This document shows, in pieces, positions 8,379-15,951 of a stretch of DNA of 64,000 bases. Under the pieces are notes generated by a model. That model ran no database searches. It was not told the origin of the DNA and saw only the letters and a list, made by a program, of their open reading frames with translations. Both the position numbers and the translations under genes were made by a program. Position 1 is the stretch's first letter, and each line of letters opens with the position of its first letter. The DNA comes from Corynebacterium frankenforstense DSM 45800 (lineage in GTDB: Bacteria; Actinomycetota; Actinomycetes; Mycobacteriales; Mycobacteriaceae): NCBI RefSeq assembly GCF_001941485.1, contig NZ_CP009247.1, positions 992,001 to 1,056,000 of the forward strand, written 5' to 3'.

Positions 8379-8521
8379 GGTGTCCTTTCCTCGGTCTCCT
8401 CGCTCGTCCCGGCTCCCCGGGGCGCCGCCGGGTCTCTCCCGGGGCGGGTTCTGGCCCCCGTTCTACCCGAAAAGCGCCCGGCACGTCCCCGCCCCGGCGC
8501 CCGGGGGTGGCGGCCGGCGCG

Positions 8522-8567
8522 CGTCCGGCCGGGCCGCCGCCGCACGTCCGGCCGGGCCGCCGCCGGC
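8522..8567. repeat. 23-bp direct repeat, two copies
   Basis: Two adjacent copies of a 23-bp unit starting CGTCCGGCCGGGCCGCC fill most of the gap between the acetolactate decarboxylase stop and the GH32-like gene promoter region. No coding potential was seen here. Confidence 0.6.
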
Positions 8568-8586
8568 CGGATAGTTCAGCCGCGGA

Positions 8587-9327
8587 TCAGTCCTTGACCT
8601 CGGTCTGGTGGATCTGGCGGTCGAGGTCCTCGGGGCTGAGTTCCGCGTCGGAGAACTGCGTGGTCAGCGGCAGCCGCAGGTTGAGGTCGGTGCCCGGGCA
8701 CAGCTCGACGGTGCCGCGGGCGAGCGTGAAGTCCAGGACGTGGCCGCCGGAGGTGCGCGCGTCGTCGACGAAGTGCACGTGGCAGCCGGGCACGCCGATG
8801 CCCTTCTCGTAGACGGGCGTGCGGAAGCCGCCGAGGACGCCGTCGACGTCGGTGAAGTGCAGCTCGGCGTCGTCGCCGGTGGCCTCCGTCATCGGCCGGT
8901 AGGGCTTGTCCTGCCTGGTCACCGTGCGCACCGTGACGTCGCTGAACCGGCCGGAGATGCGCACGGCGTACATGTAGTTCTCGCTCGGCTGCACCGAGTC
9001 GATGAACTCGGCCAGCTCGCTGCGGCGCAGCCCCTCCGGCGGGGTGGCGCTGATCAGGGGCACGAAGTTGGTCATCACCGTGAAGGGGGAGCGCTGCATC
9101 AGGTCGGCGCGCTCGGCGGTGCCGTCGCCGCGCACCTGGTAGCAGACCCCGTCGAGGACGATCATCTCGCCGTCGAGGGCGTCGAAGGTGCCGATGCCGA
9201 AGTTGCCGTGGCCGAGCAGCTCACCGACGGTCATCTCGCCGTCGTAGATGCCGTCGAGCAGCGCGGACATCAGGGAATTCTGGAAGATGGTGTGCCGCTG
9301 GGTCGGCAGCCGCTTGTCTGGTTCCAT
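8587..9327 (-). CDS. budA: Acetolactate decarboxylase
   Basis: This enzyme converts 2-acetolactate to acetoin in the cytosol, draining pyruvate to a neutral product. The 246-residue protein aligns over the full AlsD/BudA length: the N-terminal FQNSLMSALLDGIYDGEMT, the GHGNFGIGTFDALDGEM core and the zinc cluster HVHF near residue 180 with GGHVLDF shortly after. No acetolactate synthase gene is adjacent, so substrate must come from the valine pathway enzyme elsewhere. The start is ATG 9327, 6 nt after a leaderless -10. With the GH32-like gene it interrupts the usual glg neighbourhood. Confidence 0.93.
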   Translation of the reverse strand: MEPDKRLPTQRHTIFQNSLMSALLDGIYDGEMTVGELLGHGNFGIGTFDALDGEMIVLDGVCYQVRGDGTAERADLMQRSPFTVMTNFVPLISATPPEGLRRSELAEFIDSVQPSENYMYAVRISGRFSDVTVRTVTRQDKPYRPMTEATGDDAELHFTDVDGVLGGFRTPVYEKGIGVPGCHVHFVDDARTSGGHVLDFTLARGTVELCPGTDLNLRLPLTTQFSDAELSPEDLDRQIHQTEVKD

Positions 9328-9333
9328 GCCCCC

Positions 9334-9339
9334 AATCTA
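9334..9339 (-). promoter_or_regulatory. -10 element of budA (leaderless type)
   Basis: On the minus strand TAGATT is separated from the ATG at 9327 by 6 nt. No ribosome site is present. Confidence 0.5.
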
Positions 9340-9358
9340 TCCGGGCCGGACACGACGG

Positions 9359-9396
9359 CGCCCCGGGCACCGTCCACGCGGACGGTGCCCGGGGCG
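9359..9396. terminator. Strong hairpin between glgA and budA
   Basis: A perfect 17-bp GC-rich stem with an ACGC loop lies between the glgA stop (9494) and the budA promoter. It has no U-tract but would terminate or shield glgA transcription. Confidence 0.65.
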
Positions 9397-9404
9397 GGCG
9401 AGGG

Positions 9405-9448
9405 GCGCGACGTCGTCAATTGAACCCCGGATGCTTGACGACGCGCGC
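9405..9448. repeat. Inverted pair of the TTGACGACG dispersed motif
   Basis: One copy reads on the minus strand (9405-9420) and one on the plus strand (9434-9448). They face each other across 13 nt and can form a stem of about 14 bp with one bulge, just downstream of glgA. Confidence 0.75.
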
Positions 9449-9493
9449 GGCGTCGCCACGCTGCGACGCCTGGTGGGCGCCGTGCGGTGGGTG

Positions 9494-10690
9494 CTAGAGC
9501 AGCGACTCGTAGACGTCGACGGTCTGGCGGGCGATGGTGGCCCAGGAGAACTCCTCGATGGCGCGCTTGCGGCCGGCCTCGCCGTAGGCCTTCACCTTCT
9601 GCTCGTCGGCGGCCAGGGCGTTGACGGCCTCGGCGATGCCGTGCTCGAAGGCGGCGGCGTCGTTCTCGTCGTAGGGCACCAGGGTGCCGGTCTCGCCGTC
9701 GACGACGACCTCCGGGATGCCGCCGACGTTGGAGGCGACCACGGCGGTGCCGCAGGCCATGGCCTCGAGGTTGACGATGCCCAGCGGCTCGTAGATCGAC
9801 GGGCAGACGAAGATGTCCGAGGCCGACTCGATCTCCTGGATCTTGTCCTTGGACAGCATCTCGGAGACCCAGTGCACGCCGTCGCGGCCGGCGCGCAGCT
9901 CGTCGACGAGCTTCTGGGTGCGCTCGGCGATCTCCGGGGTGTCCGGGGCGCCGGCGCAGAGCACCAGCTGGATGGCCGGGTCGAACTCGCGGGCGGCCTT
10001 GACCAGGTGCTCGACGCCCTTCTGACGGGTGATGCGGCCGACGAAGGAGACGATCGGGCGGGTCGGGTCCACGCCGAGCTCCTTGAGCACCGAGGAGCCG
10101 TTCTCGGCCTCGGCCTCGTCGAAGGTGGGCCGCGGCTGCCACAGCTCGGTGTCGATGCCGTTGAGCACCACGTGGATCTTGTCCGGGTCGATGGCCGGGT
10201 AGGCCTCGAGGATCGAGCCCTTCATCTTATTCGAGACGGCGATGAGCGCGTCGGCGTTCTCCATGGCGTTCTTCTCCGACCAGGAGGAGACGTCGTAGCC
10301 GCCGCCGAGCTGCTCGCGCTTCCACGGGCGGTCCGGCTCCAGGGAGTGTGCCGTGGCCACGTGGGGGATGTCGTAGAGGCGGGCGGCCAGGTGGCCGCCG
10401 AGGCCCGCGTACCAGGTGTGCGAGTGCACCACGTCGACGCCGCCGGCCGCGTTGGCCATGCGCAGGCCGGTCGACAGGGTCTTGATGGCGGGGTTGGCCT
10501 CGGCCAGCTCCGGGTCCACGCCGTGGACGTAGGTGTCCGGCATGTCACGCTCGGCGCCCATGCAGTGGACGTCGACCGGAACGATCTCGCGCATGAAGCG
10601 GGTCAGCTCGGTCACGTGCACGCCGGCGCCGCCGTAGACCTCCGGCGGGTACTCGCGGGTCATCATCCCGACTCGGTTCAGTTTCGTCAT
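9494..10690 (-). CDS. glgA: Glycogen synthase / alpha-maltose-1-phosphate synthase (GT4)
   Basis: This GT-B glycosyltransferase uses ADP-glucose to extend or start alpha-1,4-glucan; mycobacterial relatives (GlgM) make maltose-1-phosphate. The 398-residue protein has the N-terminal REYPPEVYGGAGVHVTEL loop, DVVHSHTWYAGLGGH, the GRITRQKG phosphate-binding motif near residue 210 and the GT4 E-X7-E motif in YEPLGIVNLEAMACG near 310. The length matches actinobacterial GlgA rather than the longer GT5 enzyme of enteric bacteria. ATG 10690 follows a leaderless -10. It is divergent from glgC, giving a paired supply and use of ADP-glucose. Confidence 0.93.
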   Translation of the reverse strand: MTKLNRVGMMTREYPPEVYGGAGVHVTELTRFMREIVPVDVHCMGAERDMPDTYVHGVDPELAEANPAIKTLSTGLRMANAAGGVDVVHSHTWYAGLGGHLAARLYDIPHVATAHSLEPDRPWKREQLGGGYDVSSWSEKNAMENADALIAVSNKMKGSILEAYPAIDPDKIHVVLNGIDTELWQPRPTFDEAEAENGSSVLKELGVDPTRPIVSFVGRITRQKGVEHLVKAAREFDPAIQLVLCAGAPDTPEIAERTQKLVDELRAGRDGVHWVSEMLSKDKIQEIESASDIFVCPSIYEPLGIVNLEAMACGTAVVASNVGGIPEVVVDGETGTLVPYDENDAAAFEHGIAEAVNALAADEQKVKAYGEAGRKRAIEEFSWATIARQTVDVYESLL

Positions 10691-10697
10691 GACTACC

Positions 10698-10703
10698 AGC
10701 GTA
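10698..10703 (-). promoter_or_regulatory. -10 element of glgA (leaderless type)
   Basis: TACGCT on the minus strand, 7 nt from the ATG at 10690. Confidence 0.5.
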
Positions 10704-10888
10704 TTCGTGTCCCCGCCATCCTGCAGGGGCGACGGCGCGATCGCGCCGCCGGCGCGGGCCGGAACGCGGCGCCGGCGCCTGCCCGAACGGGCTGAGCCGA
10801 CGTCAGACGGGGGTGGCGGGCGGGGGCGTGAAGGGTGTGGGCTGTGACCGAATTGGCCGCCCGGGCGGCATCGTGCGGTGATTTTCAA

Positions 10889-10894
10889 TAGATT
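10889..10894 (+). promoter_or_regulatory. -10 element of glgC (leaderless type)
   Basis: TAGATT lies 7 nt before GTG 10902. This decides the glgC start in favour of 10902 over GTG 10878, which lies upstream of the -10. Confidence 0.55.
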
Positions 10895-10901
10895 GGTTCT
10901 T

Positions 10902-12119
10902 GTGAGGAGCCAACCAAATGTCCTGAGCATTGTCCTCGCCGGAGGCGAGGGCAAGCGCCTTTATCCCCTGACCGAAGACCGAGCGAAGCCCGCGGTTCCG
11001 TTCGGCGGCACCTACCGTCTCATCGACTTCGTGCTGTCGAACCTCGTCAACGCCGGCTTCATGAAGATCGCGGTGCTGACCCAGTACAAGTCGCACTCGC
11101 TGGACCGCCACATCTCGCAGGCGTGGCAGCTGTCCGGTCCCATCGACCAGTACATCGCTTCCGTGCCCGCCCAGCAGCGCCTGGGCAAGCGGTGGTACAT
11201 GGGTTCCGCGGACGCCATCCTGCAGTCGCTGAACCTGATCTTCGACGAGAACCCCGAGTACGTCATCGTCCTCGGCGCCGACCACGTCTACCGCATGGAC
11301 GTCGGGCAGATGCTCGATGACCACATCGCCTCGGGCAAGGCCTGCACCGTCGCCGGCATCCGCGTGCCGCGCCGCGAGGCCACCGCCTTCGGCTGCATCG
11401 AGGCCGACGACGACGGCACGATCACCGAGTTCCTGGAGAAGCCGGCCGACCCGCCCGGCACCCCGGACGACCCGGAGGTCACCTACGCCTCGATGGGCAA
11501 CTACATCTTCACCGCCGACGCGCTGGTGGAGGCCCTGCGTGCCGACGAGGACAACGAGGGCTCGGACCACGACATGGGCGGCGACATCATCCCCGCCTTC
11601 GTCTCGCGCAACGAGGCCCACGTCTACGACTTCTCGGGCAACGAGGTCCCCGGCGCCACCGACCGCGACCGCGGCTACTGGCGTGACGTCGGCACCATCG
11701 ACGCCTTCTACGAGGCGCACATGGACCTCATCTCCATCCACCCGGTGTTCAACCTGTACAACCACGCCTGGCCGATCCACTCGACCGAGCGCTCGAACCT
11801 GCCCCCGGCGAAGTTCGTGCAGGGCGGCATCGCGCAGTCGTCGATGGTCGCCTCCGGGTCGATCATCTCCGGCGGCACGGTGCGCAACTCCGTGCTCTCG
11901 AGCGACGTGCACGTCTCCGAGGGCGCGACGGTGGAGGGCTCCGTGCTCATGCCCGGCGTGCGCGTGGGCAAGGGCGCCGTGGTCCGCCACGCGATCCTGG
12001 ACAAGAACGTCCAGGTCCGCGAGGGCGAGATCATCGGCGTCGACCGCAAGCGCGACGAGGAGCGCTTCACGATCTCGGCCGGCGGCGTCGTGGTCGTCGG
12101 CAAGAACACGGTCGTCTAG
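10902..12119 (+). CDS. glgC: Glucose-1-phosphate adenylyltransferase
   Basis: This enzyme makes ADP-glucose from ATP and glucose-1-phosphate, the committed step of glycogen synthesis. The protein of 405 residues has the nucleotidyltransferase motif [29 protein letters not shown], the catalytic Asp in GADHVYRMD, and [13 protein letters not shown] left-handed beta-helix lies at the C-terminus. It is nearly collinear with the Corynebacterium glutamicum enzyme as I recall it, whose N-terminus also begins a few residues before [16 protein letters not shown] 10902 is chosen because of the -10 at 10889. A strong terminator follows. Confidence 0.95.
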   Translation: MRSQPNVLSIVLAGGEGKRLYPLTEDRAKPAVPFGGTYRLIDFVLSNLVNAGFMKIAVLTQYKSHSLDRHISQAWQLSGPIDQYIASVPAQQRLGKRWYMGSADAILQSLNLIFDENPEYVIVLGADHVYRMDVGQMLDDHIASGKACTVAGIRVPRREATAFGCIEADDDGTITEFLEKPADPPGTPDDPEVTYASMGNYIFTADALVEALRADEDNEGSDHDMGGDIIPAFVSRNEAHVYDFSGNEVPGATDRDRGYWRDVGTIDAFYEAHMDLISIHPVFNLYNHAWPIHSTERSNLPPAKFVQGGIAQSSMVASGSIISGGTVRNSVLSSDVHVSEGATVEGSVLMPGVRVGKGAVVRHAILDKNVQVREGEIIGVDRKRDEERFTISAGGVVVVGKNTVV

Positions 12120-12161
12120 CCGCCGGTCCGGCCGCCCGCTGCGGCGGCCACGGACAGGGCG

Positions 12162-12203
12162 CGGAGAGGGCGCCTCCCCGGGGTGGGGGAGGCGCCCTCT
12201 CCG
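12162..12203 (+). terminator. Intrinsic terminator of glgC
   Basis: A perfect 18-bp stem CGGAGAGGGCGCCTCCCC and its complement with a GGGGTG loop, followed by TGT. It lies between convergent glgC and the methyltransferase gene. Confidence 0.8.
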
Positions 12204-12210
12204 TGTATTG

Positions 12211-12335
12211 ATTGACGACGCTCGCGCGGCGCGCGCAGGTGCGGAACGTGCGGTCGCGCGCAGGTGCGGAAGGCACGGCGCGCACGGACGGCGCGGGTCC
12301 CGCGCCCGGGCGCGTGGCACGCACCCGTCGTCAAT
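12211..12335. repeat. 125-bp segment bounded by inverted TTGACGACG motifs
   Basis: ATTGACGACG at 12211 and CGTCGTCAAT ending at 12335 form perfect 10-bp terminal inverted repeats around a GC-rich interior. The interior holds a direct repeat of GCGCGCAGGTGCGGAA. The segment fills the gap between the convergent ends of glgC and the methyltransferase gene. Confidence 0.7.
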
Positions 12336-12342
12336 GGGGCGC

Positions 12343-13026
12343 TCAGCGCCGGCGGGTGAGCACCGTCAGGCCCGCACCGAGCGGCAGGTGGGTGACCAGG
12401 GCGCCGGCCTCGGGGTCGGCGGCGAGCTCGGCGACGCGGGCGTGCGCCTCGCGGGCGGCGGCGGTGGAGCGGTCGGTGCGCGAGTCGTCGGCGATGGTGG
12501 CGTCGAGCAGCGCGTCGGCGAGCACCAGGGAGCCGCCCGGGGCGAGCAGCGGCCAGGCCGCGTCGATGAAGGCCTTGAGGTCCATGGGGGAGACCTGGGC
12601 GAAGACGAGCTGGTAGGCGCCCGGCGCCATGCGGCCGAGCACCTCGAGCGGGCGCGCGGTGAGGAAGCGGCCGCGGGCGGCGGGGTAGCCGGCCTCGCGG
12701 AAGGACTCCCGGGCGCGCCGGGTGTGCTCGGCCTCGGGGTCGATGCAGGTCACCGCGGCCTGCTCGGTCAGGCCCTCGAGCACGTAGAGGCCCACGACGG
12801 CGGCCGCCGGGCTGGCGACGATCGCCCCGGCGGGCTCCTCCCCGGCACCCGAGGCCGCGAGCGCCGCGACGAGCCGGCCGGTCGCCTCGTCGGGGGCGGG
12901 CAGCTCGTACTCGGCGGCGTCACGGCGGGCGTGCGTAACCGCCTCGGGGGCGGGGCTCAGCGGCGCCGAGGCGGACTCGATGAACTCGACCAACGGGTCG
13001 CGGGAGGTGTTCGTAGTCTCACTCAC
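12343..13026 (-). CDS. O-methyltransferase-like SAM enzyme (Rv1220c type)
   Basis: The 227-residue protein belongs to the class I O-methyltransferase group found beside sigE in mycobacteria. Visible are a SAM-binding strand ([14 protein letters not shown]), an acidic residue at the next strand end (TCIDPEAEH) and the [36 protein letters not shown] region split over residues 130-165. The canonical glycine loop is weak ([17 protein letters not shown]), so SAM binding is probable but not certain. GTG 13026 lies 7 nt from a TACACT -10 on the minus strand. It is divergent from sigE. Confidence 0.8.
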   Translation of the reverse strand: MSETTNTSRDPLVEFIESASAPLSPAPEAVTHARRDAAEYELPAPDEATGRLVAALAASGAGEEPAGAIVASPAAAVVGLYVLEGLTEQAAVTCIDPEAEHTRRARESFREAGYPAARGRFLTARPLEVLGRMAPGAYQLVFAQVSPMDLKAFIDAAWPLLAPGGSLVLADALLDATIADDSRTDRSTAAAREAHARVAELAADPEAGALVTHLPLGAGLTVLTRRR

Positions 13027-13033
13027 GCCCCCG

Positions 13034-13039
13034 AGTGTA
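13034..13039 (-). promoter_or_regulatory. -10 element of the O-methyltransferase gene
   Basis: TACACT on the minus strand, 7 nt from the GTG at 13026; leaderless type. Confidence 0.5.
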
Positions 13040-13286
13040 CGGGGGCGACCCACGCGCCGGTGCCAGGCTCGCGGGACGGCCGGCGCCCGGCCCGCGGATG
13101 TGCCGGTGCCCGGCCCGCGGGGTAGGGGCACCCGGTGCCCGGTGCGGTGGATCGGGGCGCTGTGCGGCGGCTGCGGGGCCGTGCGGTGGGCGAATACCTA
13201 TCACCCGGGAAACCGCCCACGGGTTCACAGCAGGTGAGCAGGCTTCCATGTGGAGTTTGTCATGGATCTTTGGAATGATAATCCCC

Positions 13287-13937
13287 ATGAAAGCACGTCG
13301 GCCCGAGACCGTTTCCGCACCGGACGCCCCCGAGGGGCGGGAGCCGGATGCGGCGGATCTGACGGGCACGGCGGCCTTCGACGCCGGCGTCGCCGAGATG
13401 CCCAGCTGGTCCGAGCTCGTCGCCGAGCACGCCGACAGCGTCTACCGCCTGGCCTTCCGCCTCTCCGGCAACAAGCACGACGCGGAGGACCTGACCCAGG
13501 AGACCTTCATGCGCGTCTTCCGCTCGCTGAAGGACTACCGCCCCGGCGGTTTCCGCGGCTGGCTGCACCGCATCACCACCAACCTCTTCCTCGACATGGT
13601 CCGCCACCGCGCCACGGTGCGCATGGAGGCCCTGCCCGAGGACTACGAGCGGGTGCCCGGCTCCGAGCTGACACCCGAGCAGGCCTACCAGGTCAACCAC
13701 CTGACGCCGGCGCTGCAGGACGCGCTCGACCAGCTCAGCCCCGAGTTCCGCGTCGTGGTCGTGCTCTGTGACGTCGCGGACATGACCTACGACGAGATCG
13801 CCGAGACCCTGGGCCTGAAGATGGGCACCGTGCGCTCGCGCATCCACCGCGGCCGCTCGCAGCTGCGCGAGGCGCTCATGGCCGCCGCACGCGACGACGA
13901 GGAGGCCCGCCTCCTGCTGCCGCAGTCCGCGCGCTGA
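13287..13937 (+). CDS. sigE: ECF sigma factor SigE
   Basis: This extracytoplasmic-function sigma factor directs RNA polymerase to cell-envelope stress promoters. The 216-residue protein has sigma region 2 ([24 protein letters not shown] split near residues 53-77, with DLTQETF typical) and region 4 with the helix-turn-helix [20 protein letters not shown] near 168-187. The first 45 residues are a variable tail. ATG 13287 is the preferred start; ATG 13248 is also in frame but adds non-family residues. The anti-sigma gene follows, as in Corynebacterium sigE-cseE. Confidence 0.93.
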   Translation: MKARRPETVSAPDAPEGREPDAADLTGTAAFDAGVAEMPSWSELVAEHADSVYRLAFRLSGNKHDAEDLTQETFMRVFRSLKDYRPGGFRGWLHRITTNLFLDMVRHRATVRMEALPEDYERVPGSELTPEQAYQVNHLTPALQDALDQLSPEFRVVVVLCDVADMTYDEIAETLGLKMGTVRSRIHRGRSQLREALMAAARDDEEARLLLPQSAR

Positions 13938-13965
13938 GACCGCATCTGCGCAGCCCGCGCCGTCG

Positions 13966-13981
13966 ATTGACGACGCCGCGC
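13966..13981 (+). repeat. TTGACGACG dispersed motif copy
   Basis: ATTGACGACGCCGCGC sits in the sigE to anti-sigma gap, in plus orientation. Confidence 0.7.
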
Positions 13982-14039
13982 ACCTCGCCCGCGTGCCCTC
14001 CCGTGCGGCGGGCCGTGGTCCCCGTCGCCCGGGCGCGGG

Positions 14040-14045
14040 TAGGTT
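14040..14045 (+). promoter_or_regulatory. -10 element of the anti-sigma gene
   Basis: TAGGTT lies 6 nt before the ATG at 14052. The anti-sigma factor can thus be transcribed separately from sigE, with a leaderless mRNA. Confidence 0.5.
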
Positions 14046-14051
14046 GGGGGC

Positions 14052-14462
14052 ATGAGAGAAACGGCTGACGGCGAGGCGCGCACCTTCGGCGCGCGGCGCA
14101 CCCCGCGCCGGCGCCGCTTCGCCTCAGTGGACCACCTGGGCCCCGAGGCCGTCGTCTCCTTCGTCGACGGCGAGCTCACGGCGTCGGCGCTGCACCGCGC
14201 CCGCGTGCACCTCGTGCACTGCCCGGAGTGCCGCGCGGAGGTCCGCGCCCAGCGGCGCACCTCCGAGGTCGTCCACGACTCGAACTTCACCTCCGAGGTC
14301 AGCATGCCGGCGGATCTCTTCGCCCGGCTCAAGAGCATGGCGGAGACCGGCTGCCCCGACGGCCCCGACGCCGCCGCGACCCCGACGCCGCGGCCCGAGG
14401 GCGTGCTCGACCGCGTCGAGACGCTGCTGCGTGCCGTGCGCCGCGGCGGACGCGCCGACTGA
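14052..14462 (+). CDS. cseE: Zinc-binding anti-sigma factor of SigE (CseE/RseA type)
   Basis: This soluble zinc-associated anti-sigma protein holds SigE inactive in the cytoplasm until stress. The 136-residue protein has the anti-sigma-domain helix (LGPEAVVSFVDGELTASAL) and the HX3CX2C zinc motif in HLVHCPEC near residues 55-62. No membrane segment is present. It follows sigE by 114 nt and precedes tatB, the conserved order in this group. The gene ends in the first of four 10-bp tandem repeats (14459-14498). Confidence 0.9.
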   Translation: MRETADGEARTFGARRTPRRRRFASVDHLGPEAVVSFVDGELTASALHRARVHLVHCPECRAEVRAQRRTSEVVHDSNFTSEVSMPADLFARLKSMAETGCPDGPDAAATPTPRPEGVLDRVETLLRAVRRGGRAD

Positions 14463-14498
14463 CGCTCGCTGACGCCCGCTGACGTCCGCTGATGCTCG
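14459..14498. repeat. 10-bp tandem repeat, four copies
   Basis: CTGACGCTCG, CTGACGCCCG, CTGACGTCCG and CTGATGCTCG follow each other without gaps. The first copy contains the stop codon of the anti-sigma gene. Confidence 0.75.
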
Positions 14499-14620
14499 CG
14501 CGGCGCCAGCGGTGGCGTCGGCGGTGGCCCCGCCGGCGGGGGCTCACGTAGGCGTCGGCGCCGTCAGCGCCCGTGCGCTCGGCCGGAGCGCCGGGCTGCG
14601 GACCGGCGGGCCCGGCTGGG

Positions 14621-14626
14621 TAGGCT
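14621..14626 (+). promoter_or_regulatory. -10 element of tatB (leaderless type)
   Basis: TAGGCT lies 6 nt before GTG 14633. No ribosome site is visible. Confidence 0.5.
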
Positions 14627-14632
14627 GGTCAT

Positions 14633-15370
14633 GTGTTCCAGAACATCGGTTGGGGAGAAATCTTCCTCATTGTGGTCGTCGGCCTGATCATCATCGGCCC
14701 CGAGCGCCTGCCGGGGCTGATCACTGACGTGCGCGCGGCGCTCTTCGCCGCCCGCAAGGCGATCAACAACGCCAAGAAGGAGATGGACGGCGAGTTCGGC
14801 GCGGAGTTCGACGAGATCCGCAAGCCGATCGCCGAGGTGGCCAAGTGGCGCTCCATGGGGCCCAAGGCCGCGCTGACCCACGCCCTGTTCGACGACGACG
14901 AGAAGTTCCTCGACTCCTTCGACCCGAAGAAGATCATGTCCGAGGACACCGCCGGGCAGGCCTACCGCGAGGCGCTGGCCCGCGGCGAGGAGCCTCCGAC
15001 CACGCGCGCCCCGCGCGACTCGCGGAAGTCGGGCGCTACGGGTGCGGCCGGGAACGCCGGCACGGGAGCGGCCGGGAACGCCGGCGACGGTGCCGGGGGA
15101 GCAACCGGCCACGGCGCGTCGGGGGCGGGTGCCGCCCGAGCGGCTGGCCCCGGTTCGGCCGGCGCCGGCACGCACGGCACGGCGGGCCACGCCGGGGGCG
15201 CTGCCGGTGCCGGAGGCGCGGCGGCCAACGGCGCGCACGGCGCGGCCGGGGCAGGCGGCGCGAACAACACGAACGGCTCCGGGCGTCCCGGGGCCGCGGG
15301 CGGGGCGGCCTCGCCGAACCCCGGGAGCTCCGGCCTCGACGGCGGGTTCTCCTGGGACGACATCATGTGA
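14633..15370 (+). CDS. tatB: Twin-arginine translocase subunit TatB
   Basis: TatB is the membrane receptor subunit for folded proteins with twin-arginine signals. The 245-residue protein starts with the typical short N-terminus and single membrane helix ([20 protein letters not shown]), then an amphipathic helix ([20 protein letters not shown]) and a charged region. From about residue 130 a Gly/Ala-rich tail of about 100 residues ([14 protein letters not shown] type) ends in a conserved-looking FSWDDIM. The tail makes it longer than usual for TatB. The GTG start is supported by the -10 element at 14621. Its place after the SigE pair is conserved in this order. Confidence 0.92.
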   Translation: MFQNIGWGEIFLIVVVGLIIIGPERLPGLITDVRAALFAARKAINNAKKEMDGEFGAEFDEIRKPIAEVAKWRSMGPKAALTHALFDDDEKFLDSFDPKKIMSEDTAGQAYREALARGEEPPTTRAPRDSRKSGATGAAGNAGTGAAGNAGDGAGGATGHGASGAGAARAAGPGSAGAGTHGTAGHAGGAAGAGGAAANGAHGAAGAGGANNTNGSGRPGAAGGAASPNPGSSGLDGGFSWDDIM

Positions 15371-15426
15371 CCGTCACGGGTACGACCGTGGCCGCCTGCG
15401 CGCACGGGGCGCACCCGGCGCAGCAC

Positions 15427-15442
15427 GCGCGGCGTCGTCAAT
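15427..15442 (-). repeat. TTGACGACG dispersed motif copy upstream of feoA
   Basis: GCGCGGCGTCGTCAAT, minus orientation, in the gap between tatB and feoA. Confidence 0.7.
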
Positions 15443-15468
15443 CCTGCGCGGCACATATTTTGAATGCT

Positions 15469-15503
15469 GTTCACTTAGGGCAGGCGTGGGTCAATTTGTG
15501 AAC
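15469..15503. promoter_or_regulatory. Inverted repeat upstream of feoA
   Basis: GTTCAC and GTGAAC flank 23 nt that contain TTAGGGCAGGCG, a weak match to the DtxR half-site TTAGG. It may be a regulator binding region. Confidence 0.35.
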
Positions 15504-15565
15504 TTGCCCACCGGGGCGGTCGGGGATATAGGTTCCGGGATATGCCAGTTGTAAGATGTCCTTCG

Positions 15566-15581
15566 TAAGGATAGGTTTATC
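15566..15581. promoter_or_regulatory. Candidate DtxR iron box at the feo promoter
   Basis: TAAGGATAGGTTTATC partly matches the DtxR consensus TTAGGTTAGSCTAACCTAA, at about 11 of the aligned positions. It lies 40 nt upstream of feoA and overlaps a possible TAGGTT -10. Iron-dependent repression of feoAB by DtxR is known in corynebacteria, so the placement makes sense. Confidence 0.45.
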
Positions 15582-15621
15582 GTATGTCTGCGATTGTGGA
15601 CGTACGGGCTCGAGGAACAAC

Positions 15622-15948
15622 ATGAGGACAAGATCCCATCATTCCGAAGCCGACCCCCGGAGGGACGGCGAAAGCAGTACCTGCGCGCTCAATGAGCTGC
15701 GCCCCGGAGAACGCGGCCGGATCGTCGCCACCGACGACACCGCCGCCGACGAGCAGCACCGCAGGCTGCTCGCCCGCCTGCAGAACCTCGGCTTCGTGCC
15801 GGGCGCGGTCGTCGAACCGCACCGCAGGGCCCCGATGAAGGACCCCACGGTCTACCGCATCGCCGACTACGAACTCGCCCTGCGCGGCCGCGACGCCGCC
15901 ACCATCACCGTCACCCGGCTCGCCGACGAACCGGCGGGGGAGGACTGA
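15622..15948 (+). CDS. feoA: Ferrous iron transport protein A
   Basis: FeoA is a small SH3-like cytosolic partner of the FeoB Fe(II) transporter. In the 108-residue protein the FeoA core runs from LNELRPGERGRIV through LLARLQNLGFVPGAVVEPHRRAP to YELALRGRDAATI. The first 20 residues are variable. The start ATG 15622 has GAGG 6 nt upstream; an upstream in-frame start at 15556 would place the coding region over the candidate DtxR box and is disfavoured. feoB follows after 3 nt. Confidence 0.9.
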   Translation: MRTRSHHSEADPRRDGESSTCALNELRPGERGRIVATDDTAADEQHRRLLARLQNLGFVPGAVVEPHRRAPMKDPTVYRIADYELALRGRDAATITVTRLADEPAGED

Positions 15949-15951
15949 GAG

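Noticed and set aside
13206..13240. SigE autoregulatory promoter (GGAAAC / GTT type)
   Set aside because: GGGAAAC is present, but the -10 element and spacing do not fit a clear ECF promoter.
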